Assembly: GCA_020328155.1 (NCBI GenBank)
Contig: JAIXMX010000001.1
Coordinates: 1 to 64,000 of the forward strand
Length of the DNA: 64,000 nt
DNA from: Candidatus Endomicrobiellum agilis
Lineage (GTDB): Bacteria; Elusimicrobiota; Endomicrobiia; Endomicrobiales; Endomicrobiaceae
Direction: 5' to 3'
Below are positions 18,024 to 27,332 of the stretch, piece after piece. A model generated the notes under the pieces. It was not told the DNA's origin. It made no database searches and saw nothing but the letters and a program-made list of their open reading frames with translations. Every line of letters begins with the position of its first letter. The first letter of the stretch is position 1. The position numbers and the translations under genes are program-made.

Positions 18024-19091
18024 TCACGCTCCGCTCGAGCCACCCAAGATTTGGCTTTGTATTTTTTTAAGTATTTCCTGTTCTGTGACAAGTCCGCCGC
18101 CGGCTTTTCCTAAAAATCCGACTTCGGATTTGCCGTTTACAGCAAGTTTCACGTCTTCAACCATTTGACCGTGACTTAACTCGATGGATAAAAATTTTAC
18201 ATTTGGTTTTGCAAGAGAATTTATTATTTCAGACGGGAACGGCCATAGAGTTTTTGGTCTTAAGAGTCCCGCTTTAATGCCATTTTTTCTTGCAAGTTTT
18301 ACTGCAGATCTTGCTATTCTTGACGAGATGCCGTAAGCAATTATAATAATTTCGGCATCTTCTAGCATATAAGATTCGTACTTGACTTCATTTTCGGATA
18401 TCAGTTTATATTTTTCTTGCAATTTAACATTGTGTTTTTCTAAAACTCCGTCTTTCATAAGTAACGATTTGATAGATCTCGGCTCTCTCCCTTTAGATCC
18501 GTTTAAAATCCACTCTTTTTCCGTAAATTCTTTTTTTTCGATCCTGTTAAATTCTATGGGTTCCATCATTTGTCCTATGATACCGTCTGTGAGTATCATA
18601 ACAGGTGTTCTGTACTTTTCAGCTAAATCGAAAGCATCGTAAGCCGTTTCATACATTTCTTGTGCTGAATTTGGGGCAAGAACAATTATTTTGTAATCTC
18701 CGTGACCTCCGCCTTTTACAGCTTGGAAATAGTCTGATTGTGAGCTGGAAATATTCCCAAGACCGGGTCCGCCTCTTTGCACATTTACTATGAGGGCAGG
18801 AACCTGCATTCCAGACATGTAGGAAATTGCTTCTTGTTTTAAAGATATTCCAGGAGAGGATGACGATGTCATAGCTCTTGCGCCTGTTATGGCTGCTCCC
18901 AGAACCATACTTGCTGCTGCAATTTCAGATTCAGCTTGAATGAAAACTCTTCCGAGTTCAACCATCCTTTTTGAGAGATACGCCGGAATCTCGTTTTGAG
19001 GCGTTATGGGATAGCCAAAATAGGATTTAAGTCCCGCTGTAATCGCGCCTTCACAGAGAGCAATATTTCCTTTAATAAGTTTTTTCGTCAT
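18024..19091 (-). CDS. korA: 2-oxoacid:ferredoxin oxidoreductase, alpha subunit
   Basis: The 355-residue alpha subunit carries the pyrimidine-binding domain. Visible are CEGAITAGLKSYFGYPITPQ at the N-terminus, the conserved ESEIAAASMVLGAAITGARA block and TSSSSPGISLKQEAISYMSG. The C-terminal domain II (IIIAYGISSRIARSAV) ends about residue 340. Its length is that of an alpha without a fused gamma domain. The start overlaps the end of the delta gene by 4 nt (ATGA), so the two are translationally coupled. Confidence 0.87.
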   Translation of the reverse strand: MTKKLIKGNIALCEGAITAGLKSYFGYPITPQNEIPAYLSKRMVELGRVFIQAESEIAAASMVLGAAITGARAMTSSSSPGISLKQEAISYMSGMQVPALIVNVQRGGPGLGNISSSQSDYFQAVKGGGHGDYKIIVLAPNSAQEMYETAYDAFDLAEKYRTPVMILTDGIIGQMMEPIEFNRIEKKEFTEKEWILNGSKGREPRSIKSLLMKDGVLEKHNVKLQEKYKLISENEVKYESYMLEDAEIIIIAYGISSRIARSAVKLARKNGIKAGLLRPKTLWPFPSEIINSLAKPNVKFLSIELSHGQMVEDVKLAVNGKSEVGFLGKAGGGLVTEQEILKKIQSQILGGSSGA

Positions 19092-19300
19092 AGATCTTTA
19101 TAAACCTCAATACAAACGTCAGGGCATACCATGTAACAAAAACCGCACCCTATACAAGCATTTTCTTTTTCCAAACTGGCCCAGTGATATCCGGCCTTAT
19201 TAAATTGTTTTGAAAAAGATATACATTGTTTAGGGCAGGCTTTTATACATAAACTACAGCCTTTACATTTTTCTGAATTAATTTTAATTGTTGATATCAT
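19088..19300 (-). CDS. korD: 2-oxoacid:ferredoxin oxidoreductase, delta (2[4Fe-4S] ferredoxin) subunit
   Basis: The 70-residue protein has two CxxCxxCxxxCP cluster motifs: CKGCSLCIKACP and CIGCGFCYMVCP. It is the electron-transfer subunit that passes electrons from the TPP centre to external ferredoxin. It is the first gene of the minus-strand D-A-B set. The fourth subunit expected for this enzyme class (gamma, about 180 residues) is not found beside it. Confidence 0.88.
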   Translation of the reverse strand: MISTIKINSEKCKGCSLCIKACPKQCISFSKQFNKAGYHWASLEKENACIGCGFCYMVCPDVCIEVYKDL

Positions 19301-19619
19301 AATAAAATATTTTATGTTTTTTTTAAAGTGAAGGCAACTTTTATATTTGTAAGATACGTAAACTGCGACATTTATTTCATTTTTGCTGCAGAAATATCTT
19401 GTTATCCTTCTTTTGCTGTTGCTTTATTCTTTATTGCATATCCGCTTATTTATTAAAACTATGCTTTGTTCGTTTATTTCTGTATCCGTTTTAACCTGTT
19501 GGTAAACTTTATTCTAGATATTGGTGCCTAAAATTATATACTTGTTGTATATAGCGATGATTTGATAAAATTAATAGGAATTTTTATATCTGGATTTATT
19601 TTTATTGTTAAAGGATATT

Positions 19620-20258
19620 GTGTTAGAGATACATCCGTTTAAACCTTTTGTTCCAAAAGGAGCGTCAGCGCTTATTGTGGGGACTTTCCCACCTGTAGCG
19701 CAATATCGTGATTTTGAATTTTATTATCCCAATAACATGGGAAACAGATTTTGGATAATTATGGAATATGTTTTTAATCACAAGTTTCGGTATTGGAAAG
19801 GTGGTGCAGCCATAGAAGAGAGGAAAGCGTTATGTGAGAGAGAACATATAGCTATAACTGATATGATTGAGAAATGTATAAGGACTGAGGGCAATTCGTC
19901 TGATAAAAACTTAGATAAAATAGAATTTCGCAATGCTCATAAGTTGTTAAAAGACTGTTCTACTATACAAAAAGTTATACTTACAAGCAGAGCCGATGGA
20001 AATAGTGAGCAAATACATAAAAAGCATTTAAGTAGATCAAGAGACAATAGCGCGTTGGAATTATTAAACGAACACTTGAGAGAAAACGGAATTATTATCC
20101 GGAATTTGCATAAAAGAGAAAGCGGGCTAATTGAAGGTGAATTTAGATTAGTCGATAGGAAGATGAGAATATTCGTTCCCTATACTCCGGTTGCAAGGTG
20201 GTATAACAGTCAGAAAAGAAAGGTAAACGATATGTATAAAGACAGTTTTGATGCGTAA
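19620..20258 (+). CDS. uracil-DNA glycosylase superfamily-like protein
   Basis: About 212 residues. The N-terminus HPFKPFVPKGASALIVGTFP followed by FYYPNNMGNRFW resembles the first motif of mismatch/hypoxanthine-type uracil-DNA glycosylase relatives (GSFPS...YY..PrNrFW), which excise deaminated bases. The C-terminal FVPYTPVARWYN may be the second active-site loop. I prefer GTG 19620 because AAAGGA precedes it by 4 nt; TTG 19605 (ORF track) has no ribosome-binding site. The gene stands alone. The 304 nt before it hold nothing readable. Confidence 0.6.
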   Translation: MLEIHPFKPFVPKGASALIVGTFPPVAQYRDFEFYYPNNMGNRFWIIMEYVFNHKFRYWKGGAAIEERKALCEREHIAITDMIEKCIRTEGNSSDKNLDKIEFRNAHKLLKDCSTIQKVILTSRADGNSEQIHKKHLSRSRDNSALELLNEHLRENGIIIRNLHKRESGLIEGEFRLVDRKMRIFVPYTPVARWYNSQKRKVNDMYKDSFDA

Positions 20259-20521
20259 ATGAAATATAAATTTTTAAAAACATTTATTTATAATCTAATT
20301 TAATTGTTTAATAAGCAAGATATATTGTTTTGTTCATAAAGTGGCATGACAACTTTTTATATACGACGGTAAATAGTGAGTAATAGTTGTATGCATTGCG
20401 ATGCTGTTTTTAGATGATTGAGTAATGATATGTTGTCAGCATGGTGATCCGAATGAGGAATTATGGCTAGTAATAAGCAAATGGTGAATATCCTCAATTT
20501 TTGTAATATTTGGTTTTTAAA

Positions 20522-20752
20522 CTATTCCAGTTTAATATAAACGAAATCAAGCGCTTTTTTGTGATTGAGTACTATGATAGCTCCTTCTTTTCTATTGTTT
20601 TTTGCTTCTATAAGTTCTTTTATTAGTTGTCTCATGTCAATTAAAGAATATGTGTTGACTTCTATTTTTGATACTCGGTAAATTTGATAGTTAGTTTTTG
20701 AAGTACGATTGTGTTCAATGCTTTTCTTGTTTCTATAGAATTGTTCGTTTAT
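20522..20752 (-). pseudogene. unidentified coding fragment without start
   Basis: On the minus strand a frame is open for 76 codons to TAG at 20522. It contains YRVSKIEVNTYSLIDMRQLI and KEGAIIVLNHKKALDFVYIK. A stop precedes it and the only Met is internal (38 codons with stop). The composition looks like real protein, so it is probably the truncated C-terminal end of a dead gene. Family not recognised. The rest of 20259-20934 holds nothing else readable. Confidence 0.4.
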
Positions 20753-20934
20753 CTAAAGAGAATATATTTAAAAAAAAGGCCTGCACCTATAATAATTCTT
20801 CTCCAGAATGAGAAAATATCTTTTCTTTCTCATTGACAGTAAAAGAGAAAATGCCGTTTGTAAATTTGCAAAAGTATGTTAAAAAATATAAAATTATTGT
20901 GTGTAGTTAAAATTATCATAAGGGGAAATAAGAA

Positions 20935-21114
20935 ATGAAAAAAGTGGTGTTATTTGTAGCATTAGCTACGGTGTTTGGTTTGTCATTTGTGGCTTGTAGT
21001 AGCAAAGCGGAAAATCCAGAAGATAGCCAGAACCAGTCTTCAAATGTTGATAATAATGGCGCTGATCAGTCGCAGTCTGCCGCCGGTGAAAATTCTGACA
21101 CTGCAAATCAGTAG
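20935..21114 (+). CDS. small putative lipoprotein
   Basis: This 59-residue ORF is too short for the ORF track. It has a clear type II signal peptide: MKK, then a hydrophobic run (VVLFVALATVFGLSFVA), then the lipidated cysteine in FVAC-SS. The mature part is about 37 residues rich in Ser, Asn, Asp and Gln (SQNQSSNVDNNGADQSQSAA), so it is probably a flexible surface or periplasmic peptide. AGGGGAAATAAGAAATG gives a good ribosome-binding site. No function can be assigned. A strong terminator lies 217 nt downstream. Confidence 0.7.
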   Translation: MKKVVLFVALATVFGLSFVACSSKAENPEDSQNQSSNVDNNGADQSQSAAGENSDTANQ

Positions 21115-21330
21115 TAGGTGAAAATAAGGGCAATTAAAGTATGGGAGTAAAATTTCCGTGATTCTTGCGTAGATGGGAAATAGATGTATCAAAAGCAGCT
21201 GTAAAGTTATTTTCTCAGCTTTCCTATAAGAAGTAATATCTATTTATTTCTGACACAGTTATTTATCTTTTTCCTGCTTAACTTTTATAAGTGCTGTCTG
21301 CCAGATAACATTGTTCTTATCTCAAAAATA

Positions 21331-21365
21331 AAAAAGAGACTGTCTTTAAGCAGCAGTCTCTTTTT
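21331..21365. terminator. bidirectional intrinsic terminator
   Basis: AAAAAGAGACTG (21331-21342) pairs perfectly over 12 bp with CAGTCTCTTTTT (21354-21365) around an 11-nt loop. The A-rich left and T-rich right flanks make it functional on both strands. It would end the plus-strand lipoprotein transcript and the minus-strand porin transcript, whose stop is 20 nt away. Confidence 0.88.
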
Positions 21366-21385
21366 CATTATTATGCTCTGTAAAC

Positions 21386-22483
21386 TTAAAAGGCAAAGGA
21401 AGTTCTTATTCCATAAACAAATATATTATTAGATGATTTTTCAGCGTTAGGATTTATAAAGTATTGAACAATCGGACTAATAGCAATATGATTGTTTAGT
21501 GCAAACTTATAATACAGTTCTATTTGCGTTAAAGCATCTTTATAAGAAATTTTCTCTGTTTTTAAGCCTTTAGAATTGTATATTTGTCCGACGGCCAGAC
21601 TTACCACATCATTTGCTCTTGACCATATTGAACCTTTAATCTGAATGCCTGTATTCCACAACAATGAAATAATATTGTCACGAAGCTCATCTCCTGATTT
21701 TTTAATTCCGCTGTATCCAATGGCAAATACGCCGATTTCTTCGGTTATTGCTTCATCTATACTTATGCCGAAACCCCAAGTTCTAGATTTTTTATTAGGA
21801 ATTTTATAATTGGAGTATCTTTTATCGTTATTTAACCATCCGTACAGTCTATAATTGCCGTTTTTGGAAGATTTGCAGGTAACTTGGAATATATTGAATC
21901 CATTTCTATCAAAGTCGCCAGTATTTTTCGTAAAATAGGCATAAGCAATATCAAAGCTGTCAGTTGCCGCATAATTCAGTGCTAACGCAATGGTTTGTAA
22001 CGGAGCGTCAATTATTTCTTTGTAGGTTGCAAAAGAACCCGTCACAAACTCTGAGGTTTCGTCGTTTGCATAATTGTTGCCGGCAAAATGACTCCACAAG
22101 CTTAATTTTCCAAAATTTATGGTAAATTTATTGTCAAGTAAAGTTTGTTGATAGTATAGCTCGGAGATTTGCATAGGTATTATATCAGTTTCTTGGTGGG
22201 TTTTAGTATGATTTGGGTTTCTCCAATCATAAGTGCTTTTTTCTCCCGCAAAATGTGCTATGACTTTTCCATTATTTTCAAATTCTTTTATAAGTTTTAG
22301 ATTGATTTTGTATGTTGCATGCTTTGCGATTTTTCTTATATTCTGCATAATAAACGTTCCGTTTGTTTCAACTTGAATTCCAAGCTGTTCAGCTGTACTG
22401 TCTGCTGCAAGTAATAAGGATATACTAGGGTTCATAAGCATAAACGCGCTTGCTACTAAATATATTATTACTTTGTTATTCAT
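21386..22483 (-). CDS. OprB-like carbohydrate-selective porin
   Basis: The 365-residue protein has an N-terminal signal peptide (VIIYLVASAFMLMNPSISLL, cleavage after about LLLAADS). Repeated amphipathic beta-strands follow and the chain ends in phenylalanine (RTSFAF), the usual signal for outer-membrane assembly. The layout, with YYQQTLLDNKFTINFGKLSL, resembles OprB-family carbohydrate porins. It would form a sugar-permeable channel in the outer membrane. AGGAGGAAATAATG gives a strong ribosome-binding site. The gene stands alone. Confidence 0.72.
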   Translation of the reverse strand: MNNKVIIYLVASAFMLMNPSISLLLAADSTAEQLGIQVETNGTFIMQNIRKIAKHATYKINLKLIKEFENNGKVIAHFAGEKSTYDWRNPNHTKTHQETDIIPMQISELYYQQTLLDNKFTINFGKLSLWSHFAGNNYANDETSEFVTGSFATYKEIIDAPLQTIALALNYAATDSFDIAYAYFTKNTGDFDRNGFNIFQVTCKSSKNGNYRLYGWLNNDKRYSNYKIPNKKSRTWGFGISIDEAITEEIGVFAIGYSGIKKSGDELRDNIISLLWNTGIQIKGSIWSRANDVVSLAVGQIYNSKGLKTEKISYKDALTQIELYYKFALNNHIAISPIVQYFINPNAEKSSNNIFVYGIRTSFAF

Positions 22484-23226
22484 TATTTCCTCCTGTGGAT
22501 TTTGCTCTCCGTAAAGTATCTCTCCGAAGGCTTTCTGACATTAAATCTACAAACTTAATTTTAGCATTTTTTTGCATAAATTTTGACAATTTACAATTCA
22601 AATTGTGAACTTGTAAGTAATCTAAGTTCTAAGTAGGTGAGGTATATGGCGGCAACATCAGCTAAATACCGCAAAGAATGAAGATATAAGTGTTTGCCTA
22701 GAAAAGGATACGCAGTCCATTAGAGCTGTGCAGTATCTAAAGAATTATAAGCAGCTTAGGCTTAGGTGTTGCAAATTATCGTAACCTGTGAACCTGTGAA
22801 AAACGGTATTGTAAAGCATAAAATTAGGTAGTAGCATATTATTTTTCATCGCTTATTATTCATTTCCTATATTTATTTTATCTTTTTACGTTGAATTATG
22901 AACTGTTTATCTTTTTTAATATTGCAAGAATTATCTGTTTATGTAAATGTTTCCTATATTGTGGTTAGTGCTGAGTTCTTGACACTAGTTATAATCTTTT
23001 ATATGTCAAACCTACCGTGTTTCGCATTCAAACAAAAAATAAATACAACGCAGAAAGGCTCTTTCATTTTCTTGGAAGGGGAAAGTCTTTTTACTTTTAG
23101 ATTTTAGTCTCTATACCGCTTTATTGATTTATATGATTTAACTGAATTATATCAAATTAAATTAATATGAGCCTAATTTCAAGAAATCTTTCCTGCTTTT
23201 ATACGGTGGAGCTGACAAGAAATTAA

Positions 23227-23388
23227 GTAGGAAAGACATATATTATTTTTGCCGTCACTTCGTCGGAATAAGGTTTTCAGGCAACTAAAGAAAACAACGT
23301 CAATTTAGAACTGTTTTCATAGGAATAATGCGACTCTGCTATTGAACTGAAAGATGGAGAAGTCATATTAATATTGTTTGTCAAGTGA
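23227..23388 (+). pseudogene. short decayed coding remnant
   Basis: The 1.2 kb between the porin and the trp promoter contains no intact gene. One plus-strand frame reads VGKTYIIFAVTSSE, TAA, GFQATKENNVNLELFS, TAG, one codon, TAA, then CDSAIELKDGEVILILFVK to TGA. Three internal stops in a protein-like frame suggest a dead gene. The ORF-track entries at 22898-23107 and 23533-23751 have no homology that I can see and are not called. Confidence 0.3.
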
Positions 23389-23724
23389 TATAGGAACAAA
23401 AAAATATTAAGATTAAATTAATATTTGCAAATGTTTTTTTATGAATATATAGGTTTTTTGAGAAAGTATTATTGATGATAGGTTTTAATATTGTTATGTT
23501 TTGTCCAGAAATAAATGAAATGTTTGTGATGAATGTGGAGAAGATGTGAGCGGTTGTACGATAATAATGATTCTTTAATGTTTGCTGTAATTGAAAATGG
23601 ATTTGCAGCCGAAAGAATCAAAAAATTAGATGATAAAAATGAATTAATTACGGATAATTCTCAATGTAAAAATGAAATTTGCAAAAAGATTGAAATATCA
23701 AGACCTGCCATTAAAATAGGATTG

Positions 23725-23752
23725 TTGACATTTAATAGTGTTATTTTATAGT
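23725..23752 (+). promoter_or_regulatory. probable sigma-70 promoter of the trp operon
   Basis: TTGACA (23725-23730) is separated by 16 nt from TATAGT (23747-23752). The expected transcription start near 23759 lies about 50 nt before the conserved start of the T-box leader. Confidence 0.6.
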
Positions 23753-23810
23753 ATAATTAAAATTTAATAATTATGGTTTTACCTGAAACCGTTGATGTGG
23801 AAATAACGGT

Positions 23811-24107
23811 AATTGTGCAGTTACAGAGAGCGGGTGCAGCTGAGATTCCCGTACAACGCAGATTATCAAATGGACCACGGAGGGCGCGGTCAAAAGGATT
23901 ACGGCTTATGACTGTTTAGCTGTAAAGTCCCCAGTATTCCGCGACGTATAGCAAGCGTTATTTGCGATGAGCGTGTCAGCGCTCTTAAAGGGTATGGGTT
24001 TGGCTTTCGTTTTCGCTATTCCCGTAAATCAAGGTGGCACCACGGACATTTTCAAACGTCCGTCCTTGACATGTATTTTTATGTCTTGGACAGGCGTTTT
24101 TTTATTT
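23811..24107 (+). promoter_or_regulatory. T-box riboswitch (tryptophan) controlling trpE
   Basis: Conserved T-box features appear in order. The 5' element CAGAGAGCGGGTG-CAGCTGA is at about 23824. A specifier TGG followed by ACC is at 23871-23876. The T-box proper, AAGGTGGCACCACGG, is at 24031-24045. A terminator follows (about 24056-24107: ACG...GACAT with ATGTC...CGT, then TTTTTTTATTTT). Uncharged tRNA-Trp would pair with UGG through its anticodon and with the T-box bulge through its 3' NCCA, stabilising the antiterminator and allowing trp transcription. trpE starts 16 nt later behind GGGAGGA. Confidence 0.9.
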
Positions 24108-24123
24108 TATAGAGGGAGGAAAA

Positions 24124-25599
24124 ATGATCAGACCTTCACTAGAAGAAGCGAAGAAGTTTTTTAAAGATTATACGATAGTTCCGGTGTGTAGGGAAATTTT
24201 TGCGGATATCAGGACATCTGTTGAAATCCTCAAAATTTTTATGGCGGAAAATAAAAAATGTTATCTACTTGAAAGCGTTGAAAGCTTTGCTTTTGGTGAG
24301 ACTTGGGGAAGGTATTCTTTTCTCGGTTGCGATCCTAAGCTTACCGTCAGATGCAACGATAATAAAGTTTTTATAAATGATGGCGAGGAAAAGGAAGTAA
24401 TCACAGATGATCCGGTAAAGATAGTGAGAGGTATTATTTCGGAGTATAAGAGTCCTAAAATAGAATATATGCCTCCGTTTACAGGAGGTTTAACAGGATA
24501 TTTTTCTTATGATTTTGTTAAGTACAGTGAAAAATCTTTGAATCTTTCAAATTCAAATGACGAAAATTTTGATGACTTTTATCTTATGCTTTTTGATACG
24601 ATTATAGCTTTTGACCATTTGAAGCAAAAAATTTTTATTATAGTAAACGTTCCCGTTGTGGATTTTGAGAAGAATTTTATAAAAGCGGAAATGAAACTCA
24701 AGGAAATAGAAGAGCTTATAAGAAACGGCGTCACAAAGGAAGAACAGAAATCGGAACTTAAATCAGACTTTAAAATGCTACATGATAAAAAAGAATTTAT
24801 GAATATGATTGGAAAAATAAAAGAACATATACACGAGGGCGATATTTTTCAGGCTGTGATATCAAACAGGTCTGAAGCGGATTTCAGCGGCAATCTTATA
24901 CAGTCATACAGGGTTTTGAGAACTACAAATCCGTCGCCGTATATGTTTTATTTCAATTTTGGTGATGTTGAAATTGCCGGCGCTTCGCCTGAGACGCTTG
25001 TTACTTTAAAAAATAATAAAATCATAAATTATGCTCTAGCGGGAACATGCAGACGGGGAGCCAATGCCGCCGAAGATGAACTTCTTATCTCGCAGCTTTT
25101 GAGCGATGAAAAAGAACTTTCGGAACACAATATGCTTGTGGATTTAGGGAGAAATGATTTAGGCAAAGTCAGCAAGTTTGGTTCCGTAGGAGTGACGGAG
25201 TATATGAAAATTTTAAAATTTTCACATGTAAGCCATATAGCGTCGGTAATAAGTTCGACAATAGAAGACAGCTATGATCATCTCGATGCTTTGTCGGCTG
25301 TTCTTCCTGCGGGTACTTTATCCGGCGCTCCCAAAAAAAGAGCCTGTGAAATTATAAATGATTTGGAAAAACATAAGCGCGGGACATACGGCGGCGCAAT
25401 AGGATATATAGACTTCACGGGAAATATGGATATGTGCATTGCAATAAGAATGGCAAAGCTGCAGAACGGAAAAGTTTATGTTCAGTCCGGTGCGGGTGTT
25501 GTTGCGGACAGCGATCCAGAAAAAGAGTATAACGAATGCAGTCAAAAAGCGCGGGCGGTCATCAATGCACTGCAAATTGCTCAAGAGGAGAAAATATGA
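24124..25599 (+). CDS. trpE: anthranilate synthase component I
   Basis: TrpE converts chorismate plus ammonia (from TrpG) to anthranilate, the first committed step of tryptophan synthesis. The 491-residue protein has the N-terminal tryptophan-binding LLES motif (KCYLLESVES, about residue 53), suggesting feedback inhibition is retained. Catalytic blocks are AGTCRRG, LVDLGRNDLGKVSKFGSV and PAGTLSGAPKKRACEII. Start ATG 24124 follows GGGAGGAAAA. It ends in ATGA overlapping trpG, so subunits are translated in a coupled manner. Expression is controlled by the T-box upstream. Confidence 0.96.
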   Translation: MIRPSLEEAKKFFKDYTIVPVCREIFADIRTSVEILKIFMAENKKCYLLESVESFAFGETWGRYSFLGCDPKLTVRCNDNKVFINDGEEKEVITDDPVKIVRGIISEYKSPKIEYMPPFTGGLTGYFSYDFVKYSEKSLNLSNSNDENFDDFYLMLFDTIIAFDHLKQKIFIIVNVPVVDFEKNFIKAEMKLKEIEELIRNGVTKEEQKSELKSDFKMLHDKKEFMNMIGKIKEHIHEGDIFQAVISNRSEADFSGNLIQSYRVLRTTNPSPYMFYFNFGDVEIAGASPETLVTLKNNKIINYALAGTCRRGANAAEDELLISQLLSDEKELSEHNMLVDLGRNDLGKVSKFGSVGVTEYMKILKFSHVSHIASVISSTIEDSYDHLDALSAVLPAGTLSGAPKKRACEIINDLEKHKRGTYGGAIGYIDFTGNMDMCIAIRMAKLQNGKVYVQSGAGVVADSDPEKEYNECSQKARAVINALQIAQEEKI

Positions 25600-26174
25600 T
25601 TTTAATTATAGACAATTACGACAGTTTTTCTTATAACCTTTATCAGTACGTCGGGACTATAAATAAAGATGTGAAAGTTATAAAAAATGATGAAATGACA
25701 GTCGAGGAAATAGAAAAATTAAATTTGTCGCATTTGATTATTTCGCCGGGTCCAGGAAGACCGGATGCTGCGGGAGTATGCGAAGAAGCGATAAAGTATT
25801 TTAAAGGAAGAATGCCGATACTGGGAGTTTGTCTGGGACATCAGGCAATATGCGAGGTGTTTGGCGCAAAGATTACGTATGCAAAAACCTTAATGCACGG
25901 CAAAACAAGCGACATACATATTGCTAACGGCAGTCCTGTTTTTAAAGGACTTTCTCCGGTTCTCAAAGCTGCAAGGTATCATTCCCTTATTGCGGACAGG
26001 TCAACTCTTCCCGATGAATTGCTTGTAATAGCCGAAGATGAAGAATCGCAGGTAATGGGCGTAAAATACCAAGATTGCAATCTTTACGGACTGCAGTTTC
26101 ATCCGGAATCTGTGCTTACAAAAAGCGGAATGACGATAATTGAAAATTTTCTCAATTTGACGGAGGTAAAATGA
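25596..26174 (+). CDS. trpG: anthranilate synthase component II (glutamine amidotransferase)
   Basis: TrpG hydrolyses glutamine and channels ammonia to TrpE. I set the start at ATG 25596 (MILIIDNYDSFSYN), which overlaps the trpE stop; the longer ORF-track start lies inside trpE. The 192-residue protein has the class I amidotransferase triad: nucleophilic Cys in GVCLGHQAI and His/Glu in LQFHPES. AAGAGGAG precedes the start. It ends in an ATGA overlap with trpD. Confidence 0.96.
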   Translation: MILIIDNYDSFSYNLYQYVGTINKDVKVIKNDEMTVEEIEKLNLSHLIISPGPGRPDAAGVCEEAIKYFKGRMPILGVCLGHQAICEVFGAKITYAKTLMHGKTSDIHIANGSPVFKGLSPVLKAARYHSLIADRSTLPDELLVIAEDEESQVMGVKYQDCNLYGLQFHPESVLTKSGMTIIENFLNLTEVK

Positions 26175-27196
26175 TACAAGAAGCTATTTATGAAATTGTA
26201 AACAGGCATAATCTTACAATAGATAAAACAAAAGAAGTGATGAATCGAATAATGGATGGCGGAGCTACTGACGCGCAAATCGCTTCTTTTCTTACATCTC
26301 TTAGACTTAAGGGAGAAACAATTGAGGAAATAACGGCTTGCGCAATGGTTATGAGGGAAAAATGCCAGAAATTAAATCCTGGGTTTGACGTGCTTGATAT
26401 TGTGGGGACGGGCGGAGATGAACTTGCGACATTTAATATTTCGACAGTGTCGTCGTTTGTCATTGCAGCGGCGGGCGTACCGGTTGCAAAGCACGGAAAC
26501 AGGAGCGTATCTAGCAAATGCGGAAGCGCTGATTTGCTTGAAACTTTAGGAGTAAATATAATGCTTACTCCGAAGCAATGTGAAGCGGTGTTAAGGAAAA
26601 TTGGAATGTGCTTTTTAATGGCGCAGACATTTCACTCGTCTATGAAATATGTAGCTAAAGTGAGAAAAGAACTCGGCATAAGGACAATATTTAATATTTT
26701 AGGACCTCTTGCAAACCCGGCGAAGGCAAACTATGAACTTATCGGGGTTTATGATGAAAATCTTGTGGAACCTATAGCAAACGTGCTTGCAAATCTTGGC
26801 GTGAAAAGAGCGATGGTGGTACATGGGCATGACGGGCTTGACGAAGTAACGTTATCCGATACTACAACGATTTGCGAAGTGAATAATGGTAGATTAAACA
26901 GTTTTTTTATTACGCCGGAGCAGTTCGGATTGAAGAGATGCAAGTTGTCTGAACTCATCGGCGGAACACCTCAAGAAAACAAAGAAATAGCGTTAGATAT
27001 TTTGAATGGCAAGCAGGGAGCGAAAAGGGATACTGTCGTTTTAAATTCCGCTGTGTGTTTATATATGTTTTATGATAACATGACGTTTAAACAGTGTTTA
27101 AAAATGGCACAGGAAATGATTGATAGTAAGAAGGCGTTAAATAAACTTAATGAATTTATAAAAATATCGCGTGAAGTTCAAGAGATAAGCAACTGA
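26171..27196 (+). CDS. trpD: anthranilate phosphoribosyltransferase
   Basis: TrpD joins anthranilate to PRPP. The 341-residue protein has the PRPP-binding glycine motif VGTGGDELATFNISTVSSFV (about residue 78), KHGNRSVSSKCGSADLLETL, and RTIFNILGPLANPA. Full length is intact. The start overlaps trpG by 4 nt. It is followed by a 136-nt gap before trpC that contains a small GAAGC/GCTTC hairpin and no gene. Confidence 0.96.
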   Translation: MIQEAIYEIVNRHNLTIDKTKEVMNRIMDGGATDAQIASFLTSLRLKGETIEEITACAMVMREKCQKLNPGFDVLDIVGTGGDELATFNISTVSSFVIAAAGVPVAKHGNRSVSSKCGSADLLETLGVNIMLTPKQCEAVLRKIGMCFLMAQTFHSSMKYVAKVRKELGIRTIFNILGPLANPAKANYELIGVYDENLVEPIANVLANLGVKRAMVVHGHDGLDEVTLSDTTTICEVNNGRLNSFFITPEQFGLKRCKLSELIGGTPQENKEIALDILNGKQGAKRDTVVLNSAVCLYMFYDNMTFKQCLKMAQEMIDSKKALNKLNEFIKISREVQEISN

Positions 27197-27332
27197 AGCC
27201 TGAAAGCTTCAAGCTTGCGAGAGAATGTTGGGAAATGAGAGAAACTGAAGGGAGTTTGTCGTTTTCTTGTTCCTCAAAGATTGTTTGAATGAGGGATTTA
27301 TATTTGTAAATCCGATTGCATGAGGTATAAAG

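Noticed and set aside
23533-23751. 72-residue plus-strand ORF before the trp leader
   Set aside because: No ribosome-binding site or family match, and its 3' end coincides with the trp promoter.
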